Source: JBGPYM01 sp041493205 (GTDB taxonomy: Bacteria > Bacteroidota > Ignavibacteria > UBA10030 > UBA6906). From it: DNA of 31,243 bases. The DNA lies in contig JBGPYM010000007.1 of assembly GCA_041493205.1 (NCBI GenBank), positions 1-31,243 of the forward strand. The letters run 5' to 3'. The notes beneath the pieces are model-generated. The model did no database searches. It was given only the letters and a program-made list of their open reading frames with translations, and had not been told where the DNA came from. The position numbers were made by a program, and so were the translations under genes. Below are positions 31,147 to 31,243 of the stretch, in pieces (position 1 is the first letter of the stretch; each line of letters begins with the position of its first letter).

Positions 31147-31243
31147 ATGACTGTCTTACTCGTTCTGTGCACGCTGGTGATTTTCCTGATCGCCGACTAT
31201 GCAGTACAGAAAACCCGTCTTGTACGGGCGGCTGCGGAAGTGA
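31147..31243 (+). CDS. N-terminus of a second membrane-anchored protein, cut by window edge
   Basis: Only 32 residues are visible, from ATG 31147 with GGAG 6 bases upstream. MTVLLVLCTLVIFLIADYAV is a transmembrane helix with spacing like the anchor of the preceding H-like protein, both ending in Asp and a basic segment (VQKTRLVR here). It may be a tandem paralogue of that gene. Nothing more can be said from the visible part. Confidence 0.65.
   Translation, partial: MTVLLVLCTLVIFLIADYAVQKTRLVRAAAEV

Noticed and set aside
1..31243. CRISPR arrays, tRNA/rRNA genes, insertion sequences or integrases
   Set aside because: No regularly spaced repeats, no tRNA-like cloverleaf with CCA-adjacent arms that I could recognise, and no transposase or recombinase motifs in any supported gene.

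Overview
The window is GC-rich, gene-dense bacterial chromosome. Shine-Dalgarno sites are frequent and start/stop overlaps (ATGA, TAGTG) are common. The mix of sugar-polymer glycosidases, a LacI regulator, an M28/glutamate-carboxypeptidase-like exopeptidase, a fused two-oxoacid dehydrogenase E1, and receiver plus PEP-synthase-type ATP-grasp proteins next to glutamate dehydrogenases suggests the Bacteroidota/Ignavibacteria side of the FCB group. This is inferred from gene content only; there is no rRNA or other phylogenetic marker. I saw no tRNA, rRNA, transposase, integrase or CRISPR array.

Layout. (1) 1-5574 is a xylo-oligosaccharide block: a GH3 glycosidase (runs off the left edge) and xylose isomerase on the minus strand, a uroporphyrinogen-decarboxylase-like protein, and a divergent LacI regulator. 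The same 14-base operator core lies at the start of a near-consensus promoter for xylA and in front of lacI. (2) 5564-11472 is a tight five-gene minus-strand operon: a metallo-beta-lactamase-fold protein without its metal ligands, an SDR, a LarA-like protein without the cofactor lysine, a second SDR and a fused E1 alpha-beta dehydrogenase. It looks like a small-molecule oxidation pathway of unknown substrate. (3) 11493-15580 holds an exported M28 peptidase translationally coupled to an exported GH35 beta-galactosidase. (4) 15702-19060 holds an AlaX-like tRNA-editing protein, an envelope coiled-coil protein coupled to a lipoprotein, and a stand-alone receiver coupled to a PEBP-family protein.

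(5) 19091-29888 is the most unusual part. On the minus strand, reading right to left, it runs: glutamate dehydrogenase C, receiver/ATP-grasp protein B, glutamate dehydrogenase B, receiver/ATP-grasp protein A, a zinc-ribbon protein, glutamate dehydrogenase A, and an alkyltransferase-like DNA-repair protein. The two receiver/ATP-grasp proteins are full-length paralogues (degenerate receiver, intact receiver, PPDK-type nucleotide-binding domain, conserved C-terminal region). The dehydrogenases have different coenzyme-site signatures. Strong hairpins lie between the cistrons. I read this as a duplicated module joining phosphorelay input, a PEP-synthase-like enzyme and glutamate metabolism.

(6) 29889-31243 begins with a 613-base control region carrying two matching dyads and a sigma-54-like element. 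It is followed by a membrane-anchored, lysine-less glycine-cleavage-H-like protein and the first 32 residues of a second protein with a similar anchor.
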